Positions 28,625 to 41,481 of a stretch of DNA of 64,000 nt are shown piece by piece; the stretch's first letter is position 1, and each line of letters begins with the position of its first letter. This DNA comes from Dichetophora obliterata. Its lineage: Eukaryota; Arthropoda; Insecta; Diptera; Sciomyzidae. The notes beneath the pieces are model-generated. The model made no database searches. It saw only the letters and a program-made list of their open reading frames with translations, and had not been told where the DNA came from. The stretch covers positions 11,485,467 through 11,549,466 of the forward strand of contig OY986436.1 in assembly GCA_963920525.1 (NCBI GenBank), in the 5' to 3' direction. The position numbers and the translations under genes are program-made.

Positions 28625-30511
28625 CAGGGACCGAAAATAGCAGTTATTTTCGAAATTTCTATTCAAAAGTCAAATGGAAAGAGTAACTCTATTCGACATT
28701 TGAATATAGAAATGTGATGCTTGTATAAGCAATGTGATGCTAAGGAATAATAATCTTTAATGATTTTTAATTTATTTGATCTTTTTCAAAAAAGACAATA
28801 AATAATCGTTATTTTTTGACCAATTTTATTTCAATCAAAAATAAAAGTTAAAATTTGACTCCTATTTTTTTGATCAAATATAGTTGAAATTTGACTTTTA
28901 TTTTCTTGGTCAAAAATAAAAGTTAAAATTTGACTTTTATTGTATCAATCAAAAATATAAGTTAAAATTTGACTATTATTTTTTTGAAAAATTAAAAATA
29001 AAACAGAATGTGCAATGATAAGCAACTGAGCGATGCAATGCAACGATATGAAGATCGATAGCAATGTTTTTATCTGGGTTGGGTCCGTTTCGCAGAATTT
29101 CAAAATCTTGAAAAAAATCTTGTAAGCAAAATCTTGAAAAAAAAATCTTGAAACTAAAATCTTGAAAAAAAATCTTGAAACTCAAAATCTTGAAAAACCT
29201 CATAAACCGCATAGAATCTATTACTTAATCCGCGCGCGTGAATTAAAGAATACATTCTATGCGTGGGCTTTTCAAGATTTCTTAATAGAAAATTTGATAC
29301 TATTTCGAAAAGAATCCAATTTTGAAAGAAGTATCCAATTTTTCGAATAATGCCAAATTTCGAAAATAATCAATATAATGAATAATTGTTAAGTCGCAGA
29401 AATTGTAAAATTTTGAAATAAATGTCAAATTGTCCAATTATTTCAAAAAGTTTCAAATTACGAATGTTATCAAATATCGAAAAAAGTGTAAAATTTGGAA
29501 TAAGTGTCAAAATTCGAAAAAATTGTAAAATTTTGAATAAGTGTCAAATTTCGAAATGTACAAGTTTTGCAAAAAATGTCATATTTAGTTTTGAATAAGT
29601 GCCAAATTTCGAAAAGATACAACTTTTGCAAAAAAATGTCAAATTTTAAAAAATATGTGTTCATAAATGGTCTGGATGACGACGCTAAGTGTGGGACCAT
29701 ATATATTTAAAAAATTTATAATTTTGCCAAAATTAGACACTTTTCCGTTTTTTTCTCGAAATTATACATTTTATTCGAAAGAACATTTCTTAAAATTTCA
29801 AGATTTTTTTCAAGATTTTTTCCAGATTTATGCATATTTTGTGTTTTCTTAATTTAATTTTCAAGATTTTTTTTTAAGATTTCGTTTTCAAGATTTTTTT
29901 TCAAGATTTATGTTGTTTCAAGATTTTCACCTTCAAGCATTTGGACCGCTCCCTTTTTATCTCTGTGCAAAAATATCACAAATATATTTGTAAAAGAATA
30001 AAAAACGTACTCTAATAATTGTTTTGAAAATTTAAACTATTAAAATAGTTAATAAGAAATAGATCTGTAAATTTTTAATCTCTAATTTTTATCGGAAAAA
30101 TAAAAGTAAAATTTTAACTTTTATTTTTGATCAGAAAATAAAAGTAAATTTTAACTTTTATTTTTGATCAAACAAATAAAAGTCAAATTTTAACTATTAT
30201 TTTTGATCGAAAAATAAAAGTAAATATTTAACTGTTTCTTTTGATCGAAAAATAAGTCAAATTTACTTTTATTTTTGATCAAAAAAATTCAAAACAAATT
30301 TAAACTTATAGTTTTGATAGAAAAAAATAAAAGTAATATTTAAACTTTAAATTTTGATAAAAAAAATAAAAGTAAAATTTTAACTTATAATTTTGATCGA
30401 AAAACTAAAAGTAAAATTTTAACTTTTATTTTTGATCGAAATGAAATCAGTCAAAAAACAATAATTATTTGCTGACTTTTTTGAAAAAAATCATAACTGT
30501 TATGGTCCTTG
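28625..30511. mobile_element. non-autonomous hAT-like element with 8 bp TSD
   Basis: The left end CAGGGACCGAAAATAGCAGT and the right end AACTGTTATGGTCCTTG (inverted: CAAGGACCATAACAGTT) are related terminal repeats. They are flanked by the direct repeat GTCTTAAG at 28617-28624 and 30512-30519. An 8 bp duplication with CA..TG ends is the hAT signature. The 1,887 bp interior has no transposase. It holds repeated AAATAAAAGTNAAATTTTAAC blocks near both ends and an inner palindrome of CAAGATTTT/AAAATCTTG repeats (29095-29200 against 29800-29935). Confidence 0.75.
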
Positions 30512-31221
30512 GTCTTAAGCGATTCGCCGACAAGAGCGGCAAACGAACCACTTTTAGGGTTCCTCAGCGTTTTGTTGCGAAGCGTCTTCGTTCAACGTTA
30601 CAAGTTGTTTTACAGGCGAAATTCCTTGTCAAATCGATCAACAAAGAGATCGACCACCGCAAATCGTGCTGATATGTATATTTTCAGTTTATATTTTTTT
30701 CCCCAAAATATAAACGACGGAAGATTTAGAAAATTTGTTTTGCATCGCGCATTCATTGCTTGGGCTATCGAATAGCGATCCACTTTCTAACGATCGCCGG
30801 AATAAACGAAGGAAGATTTTGAAAATTTTTCTTAAATCGCGAATTCAGCACTTGAGCGATTGAAAAGCGATCAATCTTCCAACGCTTGGTGGAATAAGCG
30901 AAGAAAGATTTTGAAATTTTTTCTCGAATCGCAAATTCATCGCTTGGGTGATCGAAAAGCTATTCGTCTACAAAAGAACCCTTGAACGAATCTCAAGTTC
31001 TAAGCAAAATTAAACTTTCCTTCCAATTATCTTCCAAATGTTTGCAAAATTATTTATCTAAAGTTTCAGATGTATCGAAGAGTCAAAAAATATCATCATG
31101 AAAAGAGTGCTAGTGAAAAATTTTAGTATTTTATTTCATGAATTTCTCAAAATCTTACCAAAATGGGTCATAATTTATAATTTTATAATATAATAATATA
31201 ATTTATTTTATTTATTTAATA
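30512..31221 (+). repeat. tandem-array remnant and a ~97 bp three-copy repeat
   Basis: 30512-30640 continues the AGCGATTCG array. 30715-30985 holds three imperfect units with the common blocks GAAGATTTTGAAA, (C/A)AATCGCGAATTCA and TTG(G/A)GCGAT(C/T)GAAAAGCGATC. Non-coding; the remainder to 31221 is AT-rich. Confidence 0.5.
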
Positions 31222-31821
31222 ATATAATTTAAAATTTAAAATTTAAAATTTATAATTTATAATTTATAATTTATAATTTATAATTTATAATTTATAATTT
31301 ATAATTTATAATTTATAATTTATAATTTATAATTTATAATTTATAATTTATAATTTATAATTTATAATTTATAATTTATAATTTATAATTTATAATTTAT
31401 AATTTATAATTTATAATTTATAATTTATAATTTATAATTTATAATTTATAATTTATAATTTATAATTTATAATTTATAATTTATAATTTATAATTTATAA
31501 TTTATAATTTATAATTTATAATTTATAATTTATAATTTATAATTTATAATTTATAATTTATAATTTATAATTTATAATTTATAATTTATAATTTATAATT
31601 TATAATTTATAATTTATAATTTATAATTTATAATTTATAATTTATAATTTATAATTTATAATTTATAATTTATAATTTATAATTTATAATTTATAATTTA
31701 TAATTTATAATTTATAATTTATAATTTATAATTTATAATTTATAATTTATAATTTATAATTTATAATTTATAATTTATAATTTATTTATAATTTATTTAT
31801 AATTTATAATTTATAATTATA
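31222..31821. repeat. (AATTTAT)n 7 bp satellite
   Basis: About 600 bp of near-perfect AATTTAT repeats (~80 units), with two TTATTTAT variants near 31784 and 31796. Confidence 0.97.
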
Positions 31822-32905
31822 TGTACTAAGACCTTCTAAGTCCAAATCCAGGCCGCTCTGAAGTGATTTAGAAGTTATAGGGCATGTCCAAACTTTTAAA
31901 AATTTGCCTGAAAAACTTCTGATAATTTTTTTTGTTTTCATACAAAACTAATAATTATGAGTATCAAAAGAAAGGTTATTATGTTAAGCGGGATTCACTG
32001 ACCACAAGTTTTTTATGTATGAAGTTATGAAAATTTTTGTGCTCTATCTCTCTCCACACTCAATGAGAGAGTAGCAAAAACTTACTGCACTCTCCTTGAC
32101 TTGGTTAACTTAAGTTAAAATTTTCCTGCTGAATCTTTTTGCGCGGTGTTGCCAGAATAGAGTTTCTTGAGTTGAAGTTGGCATATTTTATTTTTTAAGC
32201 TTCAAAATAAAGAAGCTTTGCGTCTGGCAATATTGAATATGACAAAGAAAAACAGAAAACTTGCTGAAAGTTTTACATGTCACTGAATCGACCTGCGGCA
32301 CATTCTTGCAAGGAGAGCATGAAAGCTGTCACAAAAAACTTGCTGAAGGTGGTCAGTGAATCTGTCTTAACCTATTCACCGAGCTATTTATCATAAAAAT
32401 TCATGCATTACTTTTGAAGATATATCATTTTAAGCTTTATGCACTGCTTACACAAATTATGTTCATGTTTGATTATTAAGATAATTATATCCAGAAGTAC
32501 TGTAGACAGCGTAGCCAGTGCAGGACTTACTGGGGGTTGTTATCCCTGAGCAGAGGCCGAAGGCCTCCTATTAAAAAGACAATTAATTTGGACTTCCAGC
32601 TACATGTATGTATATTTCATATATAAAAAAAAACAAATTTTCACATTTGGAGCCATGAGTTATACTTTGTATTTCTTGAAGTACTCAAAGGATTTCATTT
32701 ATTGACGTCTCATTTAATAGATCACATTTCAACCTTTTCATAAGTAAACATTTTTTGTACATTTTATTTCACATTAAAAAAGTTAGTCGTTTTCATATAC
32801 TTGAAATGGTCTTTTTTTGCAACTTTGAACCCCTATAACTTCTAAACCATTTGAGAGCTGCCTGAAATGGACTTAGAGGCCTTAATACATATGATTAAAA
32901 AACAA
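31815..32905. repeat. fold-back region with an internal MITE (31992-32362)
   Basis: The outer arm 31815-31900 (TATGTACTAAGACCTTCTAAG, shortened here to TACTAAGACCTTCTAAG, then CTCTGAAGTG and TTAGAAGTTATAGGG) is repeated in reverse at 32810-32900. Inside, GATTCACTGACCAC at 31992-32005 is the exact inverse of GTGGTCAGTGAATC at 32349-32362. Both are followed by (C)AAGTTTTTT, so a ~370 bp MITE lies within. A third, degenerate copy of the terminus is near 32276-32290. No coding sequence. Confidence 0.55.
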
Positions 32906-34690
32906 AATATTAAAATTCGAGTTTCCATAATTCTTCAATTGTTCAATTCTTCAATTCCAATTGTTAATATATAATTAAGAAAATATAATTATATTATAAA
33001 AAAACATTGTTTTTAACTGAAAGAAAACTTTCAAAAGATTTCGAAATACGCGTCAGCATGTGACTTGTTTTGTATACACTTCATTCACAGTTGTTGTATT
33101 GATGTTGTTGTTGTTATATTTTGTTAGTTGTTGTTGTTGCTAATAATCTCATTTATTTTGAGGTCAAAACGTCATCACTGAACTTCGCTGAGCTCCTCCT
33201 ACCTGCATGCCGAGCTACTCAGGCTTATTTAGGGCGCTTTAGTTGAACTATTATAAAGCTGTTGTTTTGTTTTTATTTTTTTCTTTTTTTTCAAAGAAAG
33301 CACACATAACTTTTAAACATTCAAATGCACACTGATAATTTTCACTTTTAAAACTTTTTGTTTCGTTTGAAACTTAGTGGAACGTTGTTGCAAAACTCTA
33401 AATAAATAAATGAAATGCGAAAAAAATGGCAAGTTATGCACGAAGCTTGAATAAGCGTCGCGTTGCGGCTGCTGCTGGCGATCGTGTTTTGATCGTTTAA
33501 CAATTCAAATTCTTATCTCATGTTTGTTGCCGCGAAAAAAGCTAAAAGCGAACCAAAAGAGAGTGAGAGCAGCACAGTAGCGAACAATCAAGAGTGAAAA
33601 TATACATTCATTGTAAGATGGTGTGGTTGAATGAGGTTGAAAGAAAAGAATAAATGTGATGAAATACAGAATTTGTATTAATTTTCAATTGAAAGGAAAA
33701 AAATTGAAAAAATCTACACAACAACAATAGCAATATTTTTTGCACCTTATTCGAAATGCAGTTCGTTGCTCCTTCAAAGCAACAATGAAAACAATAACAA
33801 TCATAAATATTATAAAAATTATTAGCTCAACATTAACAACGAATGAGAGAACAGGCGAGAGAAGACGAAGAAGAGAAACATTTGATGTACAAAACACCAA
33901 CAACAACAGGAAATGAGCAAACGTTCATGCACTCGTGCTGCTTGCATTCATGCGATAAAATACATTGACAATAACAACAAAACCAGAAAAGAGATTTTAC
34001 AAAAGGTACCTTCAATTTAAAAAAAAAATTTATATATATCAAATCACACATAATAAAATTGAATTCGTGTGTAGTTCAATGAAACCCGAAAAACAACATC
34101 AGAAAAAGCGCCAATGCAGAACAATAATACTAATAAACAAAAACAAATACACAAATAAAGTTAGGCAGATGCGCCCAGAGAACGCAAATCAAGCAAATAC
34201 TTGTTCATTCATTAAATTTATCAAGCAGTTGCTTTAGCAAAAGGAAAGCATTCAAAAGAAATATTGAAAGAGAAAGTTTATTTTTAAAAAAGGACCTTAG
34301 ATATTATACAAAATATTTATAATAAAGCAATTGGGCATGGCACTTCAGGCGAATACAATACAGTTCAACAAGTAATCCGACAAGCATTGCTGCCGTTAGG
34401 ACAACTTAGTGAAAAGCCCAGGAGGCACGAAATAAATATTTTAAAAATTTAAGGGAAAGATTTAGCAGAAAAACAAGCAGAGTGGATAATATACAGGATA
34501 TTGTTAACCAATTACTCATTTTGTCAGATCCATTAGTAACAAATACTGCATCATCGCAAATTTTAACAAACTAAAAATTAATTTTATAAAGAGGTTATAG
34601 ACATGTTAGAAATTGAGGTGTTGAACAATGAAGTGGACTCGTGACACTTCTGGTGAATGAAATTCACTTATTGAATTGAAATATGAATGT
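32906..34690. other. non-coding stretch; possible minus-strand 5' UTR/promoter at 33203-33560
   Basis: 33440-33560 is GC-richer than its surroundings (GCGTCGCGTTGCGGCTGCTG). Read on the minus strand it leads through CAA/AAAC-rich, UTR-like sequence to a donor-like GCATGCAG|GTAGGA at 33203. This could be an alternative tai 5' exon. 33600-34260 on the plus strand is also CAA-rich and UTR-like. No open frame supports a protein on either strand, so this is a weak call. Confidence 0.25.
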
Positions 34691-34694
34691 CGTA

Positions 34695-36990
34695 AATGTT
34701 GGAATAAAAATATTGGCGGGCGAACAGAGGTCGAACATGGGTCATACGGCCGTACAAGGGTCGGACATGGCCTAAATTTTTCGAAGCTCTTACTCAACAG
34801 CAAACGTATGCGCAACAACAAAAGCAAGCTTCACTTGGCGATGCTGATGTTAATCGAATAGTGGTCGAACATGGGTCGCACGGCCGTACAAGGGTCAAAC
34901 ATGACTTAAAAATAATCCAAAAAGCCAAGAGGTCGATAGTTGGATCGAACAACGGCCGTACTAGGCCTAAATTAAGTTGTTCGCCCGTTGAATGCTACCA
35001 AATTTTTCTAAGCTCTTATTCAACAGCAAACGTATGCGCAACAACAAAAGCAAGCTTCACTCGGCGATGCTGATGTTAAACGAATAGTGGTCGAACATGG
35101 GTCGTACGGCCATACAAGGGTCAGACATGGCCTAAAAATAATCCAAAAAGCCGAGAGGTCGATAGTTGGGTCGAACAACGGCCGTACTAGGTCTAAATTA
35201 AGTTGTTCGCCCGTTGTGTGCTACCAACTTTTTCTAAGCTCTTATTCAACAGCAAACGTATGCGCAACAACAAAAGCAAGCTTTACTCGGCGATGCTGAT
35301 GTTAAACTAATAGTGGTCGAACATGGGTCGTACGGCCATACAAGGGTCAGACATGGCCTAAAAATAATCCAAAAAGCCTAATTTTAGTTGTTCGCTCGTT
35401 AAATGCTACCAAATTTTTCTAAGCTCTTATTCAACAGCAAAAGTATGCGCAACAACAAAAGCAAGCTTCACTCGGCGATGCTGATGTTGATCAAATAGTG
35501 GTCGAACATGGGTCGTACGGCCGTACAAGGGTTGGACATGGCCAAAAAATAATCCAAAAAGCCGAGTAGTCGATAGTTGGGTCGAAAAACGGCCGTACTA
35601 GGCTTAAATTAAGTTGTTCGCTCGTTAAATGCTACCAACTTTTTCTAAGCTCTTATTCAACAGCAAACGTATTCGCAACAACAAAAGCAAGCTTCACTCG
35701 GCGATACTGATGTTGATAAAATAGTGGTCCAACATGGGTCGTATGACCGTACAAGGGTCGGATATGACCTAAAAATAATCCAAAAAGTCTAGCAGTCGAA
35801 AGTAAGGTCGAACAGCGGCCGTAAAAGGTCTAAATTAGGTTGAAGGGCCTCAAAACGCCCGTTGTATTTTGCAAAGTAATTATTCAACAGCAAACGTATG
35901 CGCAACAACAAAAGCAAGCTTCACTCGGCGATACTGATGTTGATCAAATAGTGGTCGAACATGGGTCGTACGACCGTATAAGGGTCGGATATGACCTAAA
36001 AATAATCCAAAAAGCCGAGAGGTCGATAGTTAGGTCAAACAACGGCCGTACTAGGCCTAAATTAAGTTGTTCGCTCGTTAAATGCTACCAACTTTTTCTA
36101 AGCTCTTATTCAACAGCAAACGTATGCGCTACAACAAAAGCAAGCTTCACTTGGCGATGCTGATGTTGATCGAATAGTGGTCGAACATGGGTCGCACGGC
36201 CGTACAAGGGTCAAACATGACTTAAAAATAGTCCAAAAAGCCGAGAGGTCGATAGTTGGGTTGAACAAAGGCCATATTAGGCCTAATTTTAGTTGTTCGC
36301 TCGTTAAATGCTACCAAATTTTTCTAAGGTCTTATTCAACAGCAAAAGTATGCACAAAAACAGAAGCAAGCCTCACTCGGCGATGCTGATGTTGATCAAA
36401 TAGTGATCGAACATGGGTCTTACGGCCGTACAAGGGTCGAACATGGCTTAAAAATAATCCAAAAAGCCTAGCGGTGGAAACTTGGATCGAACAACGGCCG
36501 TGCTAAGTCTAAATTAAGTTGTTCGTCCGTTGTATGCTACCAAATTTTTCTAAGCTCTTATTCAACCGCAAACGTCTGTGCAACAATAGAAGCAAGCCTC
36601 ACTCGGCGATGCTGATGTTGATCAAATAGTGGTCGAACATGGCCGTACTAGGCCTAAATTAAGTTGTTCACCCGTTGTATGCTACCAAATTTTTCTAAGC
36701 TCTTATTCAACCGCAAACGTCTGTGCAACAATAGAAGCAAGCCTCACTCGGCGATGCTGATGTTGATCGAACAGCAGCCGAACATAGGTCGCAGGGCGGT
36801 GCAAGGGTCGAACATGGCTGAAAAATAATCCAAAAAGCCTAGCGGTCGAAATTTAGGTCGAACAACGGCCGAACAAGGTCTAAATTAAGTGGAACGGCCT
36901 CAAAACTCCCGTTGTATTTTGCTAAGTTCTTATTGAACAGCAAACGTATGCGCAGCAACAAAAGCAAGACTCGCTGTTACTGATACTGTT
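34695..36990 (+). repeat. ~225 bp minisatellite, about ten units
   Basis: Units begin near 34720, 34861, 35087, 35312, 35500, 35727, 35950, 36177, 36400, 36620 and 36770; some are shortened. Each carries TGGTCGAACATGGGTCGTAC followed by GGCCGTACAAGGGTC, then AATAATCCAAAAAGCC, ACGGCCGTACTAGGCCTAAA and CTTATTCAACAGCAAACGTA. Open frames of ~70 codons recur once per unit and are repeat artefacts. ACGGCCGT is self-complementary, so units may fold. Confidence 0.9.
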
Positions 36991-38590
36991 ACACTGATAC
37001 TATCGCCACTTGTGTTTGGCGCAAAATAATTTTTTTGTGTATGAAGTTAGTAAAACTAAAGCTGCTTATTTTCATTGTGGGACTTTGTAGCAGTGATGTC
37101 AACCCAAAGATTTTTTTATATTATATATATATGTATTTTTATATGTATTTTTATATATGTATTTTTATTTTACAACAGCTAGAAAATTACTCAATTAAAG
37201 TCGTTAATGGTTTTTTAAAAATTGTTTGTATATTTGGGCTTTTTTTTCAAAATGTTCATCAAACTTATAAAAAGTTAGAAACAACGTAAAACAACAAAAT
37301 GTTCAACGTTAATTCAATTTTAAAAAATGCATAGATCTTGCATTTGTGCACTTTTTATATATAACAAAAAAGTTAATTCAAGTTAAGAACGAAAACTGGA
37401 GCGCTTTCTTTACTACTTGACAAATCGAACGACAATTTAATCGTTGCCAACTTTCAGGGCTGCACATTTTAATTATTTGCAAGTGTTGATAAGCGCAAAT
37501 TTTAACAAATTAAAAAACATATTTTTAGGTGATAAGTACCTCTAGTTTTGACATAGAATTTGGTGAAAAAAAGCAAAATCTACGAAAATTCTGTGTCAAA
37601 TTCTTAAAAACCCGTAGATTTATCTTATTTTGCCACTGTTGTCCATTTATCTGTGCAAGGCTTAAATATCCGTAGAAATCCGTTATTTCCGTATAGTTGG
37701 CACCACTGCTTTGTAGTCTAGTAAAAAGTGCGCTAGACTATCAACTTAGAGGTCTTCGGTTCGAAACCGGGTTCGCTTTGGCTCTTTTCGCTTTTTTGTT
37801 CTTTACTGCATTTGAGAATTATTCAAACAAAAAATCCACAGCCAAATTGTGGAATTAAAGGATAGCAACAACTGAGGGATGACAATGCTTGCTGAGGTTA
37901 AGGCATAACACTAGCCTCGGTTATAAGCTATTCAAATTGTCTTTCACGTTTGTTCCGCCTAATCGATAATTCACGTATGGTTCTAATCAATTCTTCCTCT
38001 AACAGTCTATCCCTTCCCTTTCAGGTCAAAGACCAAACTTTGTTTTTATAAGGCACATGTCTTGGTTCTTTGATATTTAAAAAAAAAATAGAAAAATAAT
38101 AATTAATGTTCGACCGATGTACGGCCGCTGTACGCCCGTTGTACAGCCGAGATTATATCAAAACGGCCTCTGTTTGGTCAAAAAGTCCTGCAAACGACCC
38201 TTGTACGGCCGAGAAAAATTTTTGAAATTAGATCATGTCCGGTTGCTGTTTGGCCTTAACTCAAGTTTTAATTTTTACTCGGGTGTTTATTTTGTTTGCA
38301 ACAAAAGCCAGACGCACTTTTACTGATATTGCTACACTGATACTATCGCCAATTGTGTATGGCCCAAAATATTTTTTTTTATGAAGTTAGTAAAAAAAAA
38401 ACTGATGATTTTCATTGTATAATAATTACTGTTCGACCGATGTACGGCCACTATACGCCCGTTGTGCAGCCGAGATAATATCACAACGGCCTCTGTATGA
38501 CCGCTGTTTGGCCAAAAAGTCCTGCAAACGACCTTTCTACGGCCGAGAAAAATATTTAAAACTATCCTTGTCCGGTTGCTGTTTGGCCTT
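36975..38590. repeat. duplicated block and two GTACGGCC repeat copies related to the minisatellite
   Basis: 36975-37085 and 38322-38420 share CACTGATACTATCGCCA, ATGAAGTTAGTAAAA and TTTTCATTGT. 38105-38260 and 38427-38590 are two copies (~320 bp apart) of TTCGACCGATGTACGGCC, GTACGCCCGTTGTACAGCCG and CGGTTGCTGTTTGGCCTTA. They are rich in the same GTACGGCC words as the 225 bp array, in the opposite sense. In between is AT-rich sequence and the tRNA-like segment at 37709. No gene. Confidence 0.65.
37709..37787 (+). repeat. tRNA-like sequence (SINE head or tRNA pseudogene)
   Basis: The plus strand has an A-box-like TAGTCTAGTAAAAAGTGCGC and a B box CGGTTCGAAACCGG with perfect T-stem pairing, followed by a T-rich stretch near 37785-37800. 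The anticodon stem is poorly paired and there is no acceptor stem. It is a degenerate Pol III-type head. No SINE body could be delimited. Confidence 0.4.
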
Positions 38591-38592
38591 AG

Positions 38593-38982
38593 CTAGGTTA
38601 GGTTATGTTAACGTGGCGGCAGGTTTTCACACCGGCCTACTTAGACCAAATTGGTCCGTTGTGATACCACAGAATGGAAGACGGGAGCAAACAAGTAAAA
38701 CTTTTGTGTAGGATGGTCTTAATGTGGCAGAAAGCTTTAGAAAAAAGCGTTGAATCTGAAGCAAGTGTTATGCATTGATCTCAGTCAAATCCAGTTACTA
38801 AGCGTTCCTCTCCACGAACTTTCCTACCACTACCAACTACAACTTTTCGTCGTAAATTGATGTGTTGTAAAGTTCTTTTGATTAGAAATAAGGAAAGAAA
38901 GGTTAAAGCGAAGGACCTGGATTCGAACCCGGGACCCCTAGCCGACAGTCAAGCGCGCTACCAATAGACTATCGAGGCCGCC
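38593..38982 (-). mobile_element. tRNA-derived SINE-like element
   Basis: The right end, read on the minus strand (38982-38912), is tRNA-like. It has an A-box-like stretch TAGTCTATTGGTAGCGCGC and a perfect B box GGGTTCGAATCC (38930-38919) with good T-stem pairing. The anticodon stem does not fold properly (a GTC Asp-like triplet sits in the loop). The remainder to about 38593 contains AGGTTAGGTTATGTTAACGT on the plus strand, a type of core sequence repeated in fly genomes. The left boundary is uncertain. Confidence 0.5.
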
Positions 38983-38989
38983 AAATTAG

Positions 38990-41480
38990 CTTAAAAAAGT
39001 TTCGTTTTTAATCGGGTGCTTATTTAGATTTCACTTAACTTACTTTGGTAGCTTTATAGATATATAGCTTATAGATTTAACGACAAATACTAATTTTCGT
39101 TGTTTTAATCTGAATACATGAAGTTATTGAAATACATATGTTCATATATTAATTTCGGTTGTATGGGAGGTTCATACTTGATTGACAATTCATAACAAAC
39201 GTTATTTTGGTAGTTGATAAAATTAACTAAAAGGCAAGCACTAATTTCAGTTGTTTAAGTCTTATTAGTTATTGAAATATGTCAAAAAATGCATTTCGGT
39301 TGTATGGGAGGTTGCGCTCAGTATTGTAAAATCTTATAAGAGGTGCCACGCCCCTTTGTGATATTTTAATTTTAACAAGTATATAATGTTAAGAAGTTCC
39401 TAAAATAGCAGTGTTCCAATTATGGTGAATTTACATTAAGATTTAGAGTTTTGGCCAAACCTCCCATACAAATGGCTCCTGTTCGTGTTGTTTCGATAAT
39501 TCAGCGAGAAAAAGAAGTTTGTAAAAAACATCAATGTGCAAAAATATATTCAACAGCTTTAATTGAAACAATTTACTGCTAAAAATAGCGCAAAAATTTG
39601 CAAACTTGAAATAAATATATGTACACTCAAAATATAATGAAAAACAAAAAGATAAAATTTAATCGAAGAGACAGACAGTCGAAGAGAGTGAGAGATTAAG
39701 AGAAAGAGACATCGCGAGAGAGAGAAACTTAGGTAACAAAGGCTGAAGGGGAAAATAGCGATTACATTCGACTACACAATAATTAAACTCAAATTAATGT
39801 GGGAATGCAAATTTTAATCGCATATAAACCTTGCAACAATGCGTAAGCAGAGGCATTATTGTGTGCCTAATAAAAATGAAAATTCTATGCAAAAAACTTT
39901 AAAGAAAGATACGAGAGATATTTTTTTGTAGAACTAGCTGCATTGGAAAATATGTGTAGCTTTTTTATAGTTTAAGAAATTAAAAAGCTTTTGTCAAAAT
40001 ATTCAAATAAAAACAACAGTCAACAAATATTTATAAATAGATAAATGTATAAAAAACATTGGCGTAGCAAGCGGGGGGAAAGGGGGCAGTTGTCCCACTT
40101 TTTTAGCTAGATAAACAATTTAAAAAGAAAAGTTATTCAAATATCAGTTATTTTAAAACAGAATATTTTTGTATTATATATTTTCCTCTTCTTTCTCTCT
40201 TATTCATGTTTCATGTGAAGAAATTTTGGTGAACTTTTTTTGCACCACCATTTGTACGGTCCCCCCAGATTAAACGCTTCCGACGCGCTTGATAAAAAAT
40301 AATAAAAAAAATTATTGCTAGAGTAGAATTATCCCTGCAGAAAAATGGACCAACATTTAAATAGTTCTGAACTAGTTCCAAAAAGGACCACTGCTGATCT
40401 CTCTACAATACCTTTTTACATTGATCGAGTTAACGCTTTTTACGAATTGATGTCAAAGGAAAAGACAATTGTACCCAAAAATATTCATTTTTCCTTACTC
40501 ATTTGAACTAGTTTCATTATGAACATTTCCAAACTGGTACTCTTTGCCAAAGTCTTTGATCTTTGTGAGCTTGTTTCAGACTGGATATTTTACGAGTATA
40601 AAAGATATTGTACTCTATGTAATAAATATCCATAAAGAGCTGATATTTTAATCAAAGAGAGCTGCTCTGCTTTGTTCTCATGGATATAATATTGATCTAG
40701 CAAAAAAGTGAAAAATTTTAAACAAATTTTTAATTTACCTCAAGCGATAAATTTAAGATGTTTGTTGATTCAACAGGTTTTAAATTATTTCAAAAGAGCT
40801 TTCAAATTTGTATTTATCGAAAAATTATCAATAATTTTATAATCAGCAGCACTATCCTGAAACTAACGACATCGATGTCTTTATCAAAGATGATTTTATT
40901 CTTAAAAAACAAGCTCTTTTAATAACTATACACACAAAAAAATATTTTCGTCAGAAAGAAGCAGTTTTCACTGGTTTGTGTGCAAAACAAAGATAAGAAA
41001 AGAAGCTGACTTAGCAATAATAAAAAGCAAGAACAAACATTTACCTATTGAGCCAAAACACAATTAGAGATGTTTTTTTGGTTTGTTTTGCTTTGTCTAA
41101 ACATACTAACATCTAGTTATTGATTTGTTATTTATAAACTATCCCAGTGGGCAAAAGCAGGCCCATGGATTTTGTAGCCCTTCCGCACTCATATCCAAGC
41201 ACTTTACCTTTTTTACAGGAAATCAAAAAGTTTAGGCACAAAGCTATTTAACCTTCATCGGTCCCATATTTCTAGAAACGAATAATTTACTTGGATGTAC
41301 ATTTTTTTTCAGGAGAAATATTTATATCAATGACTGAAATGCTCCTGGGAAGTTTAGTGTCGATTGAATCAGGGGGCGTTGTACCTCCCATACAACCCAA
41401 ATTTACGATATCGCCCACAAACCATAACAAATGGACGATTTTGATAGTAAAAAACTTAAATTTTGTTTAGATGGTTACTA
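38990..41480. other. non-coding; repeat fragments
   Basis: 39160-39480 holds CACGCCC-family pieces (GGTTGTATGGGAGGTT). 39670-39725 is a GA-rich patch. 40060-40100 (CATTGGCGTAGCAAGCGG, then a GGGG run) looks like one worn hAT-type terminus without a partner. 41144-41160 (ATCCCAGTGGGCAAAA) matches in reverse 54755-54770. 41340-41470 is a reverse CACGCCC-family fragment. No gene. Confidence 0.4.
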
Positions 41481-41481
41481 T

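Noticed and set aside
34861..36389. Recurrent ~70-codon plus-strand frames (MVEHGSHGRTRVKHDL type)
   Set aside because: One per 225 bp minisatellite unit and broken in several units; repeat-derived.
34695..36990. CRISPR array
   Set aside because: Units are ~225 bp with no repeat-spacer structure, and this is an animal genome.
40050..40360. A third hAT element starting CATTGGCGTAGCAAGCGG
   Set aside because: No matching right end and no TSD found; noted only as a possible worn terminus.
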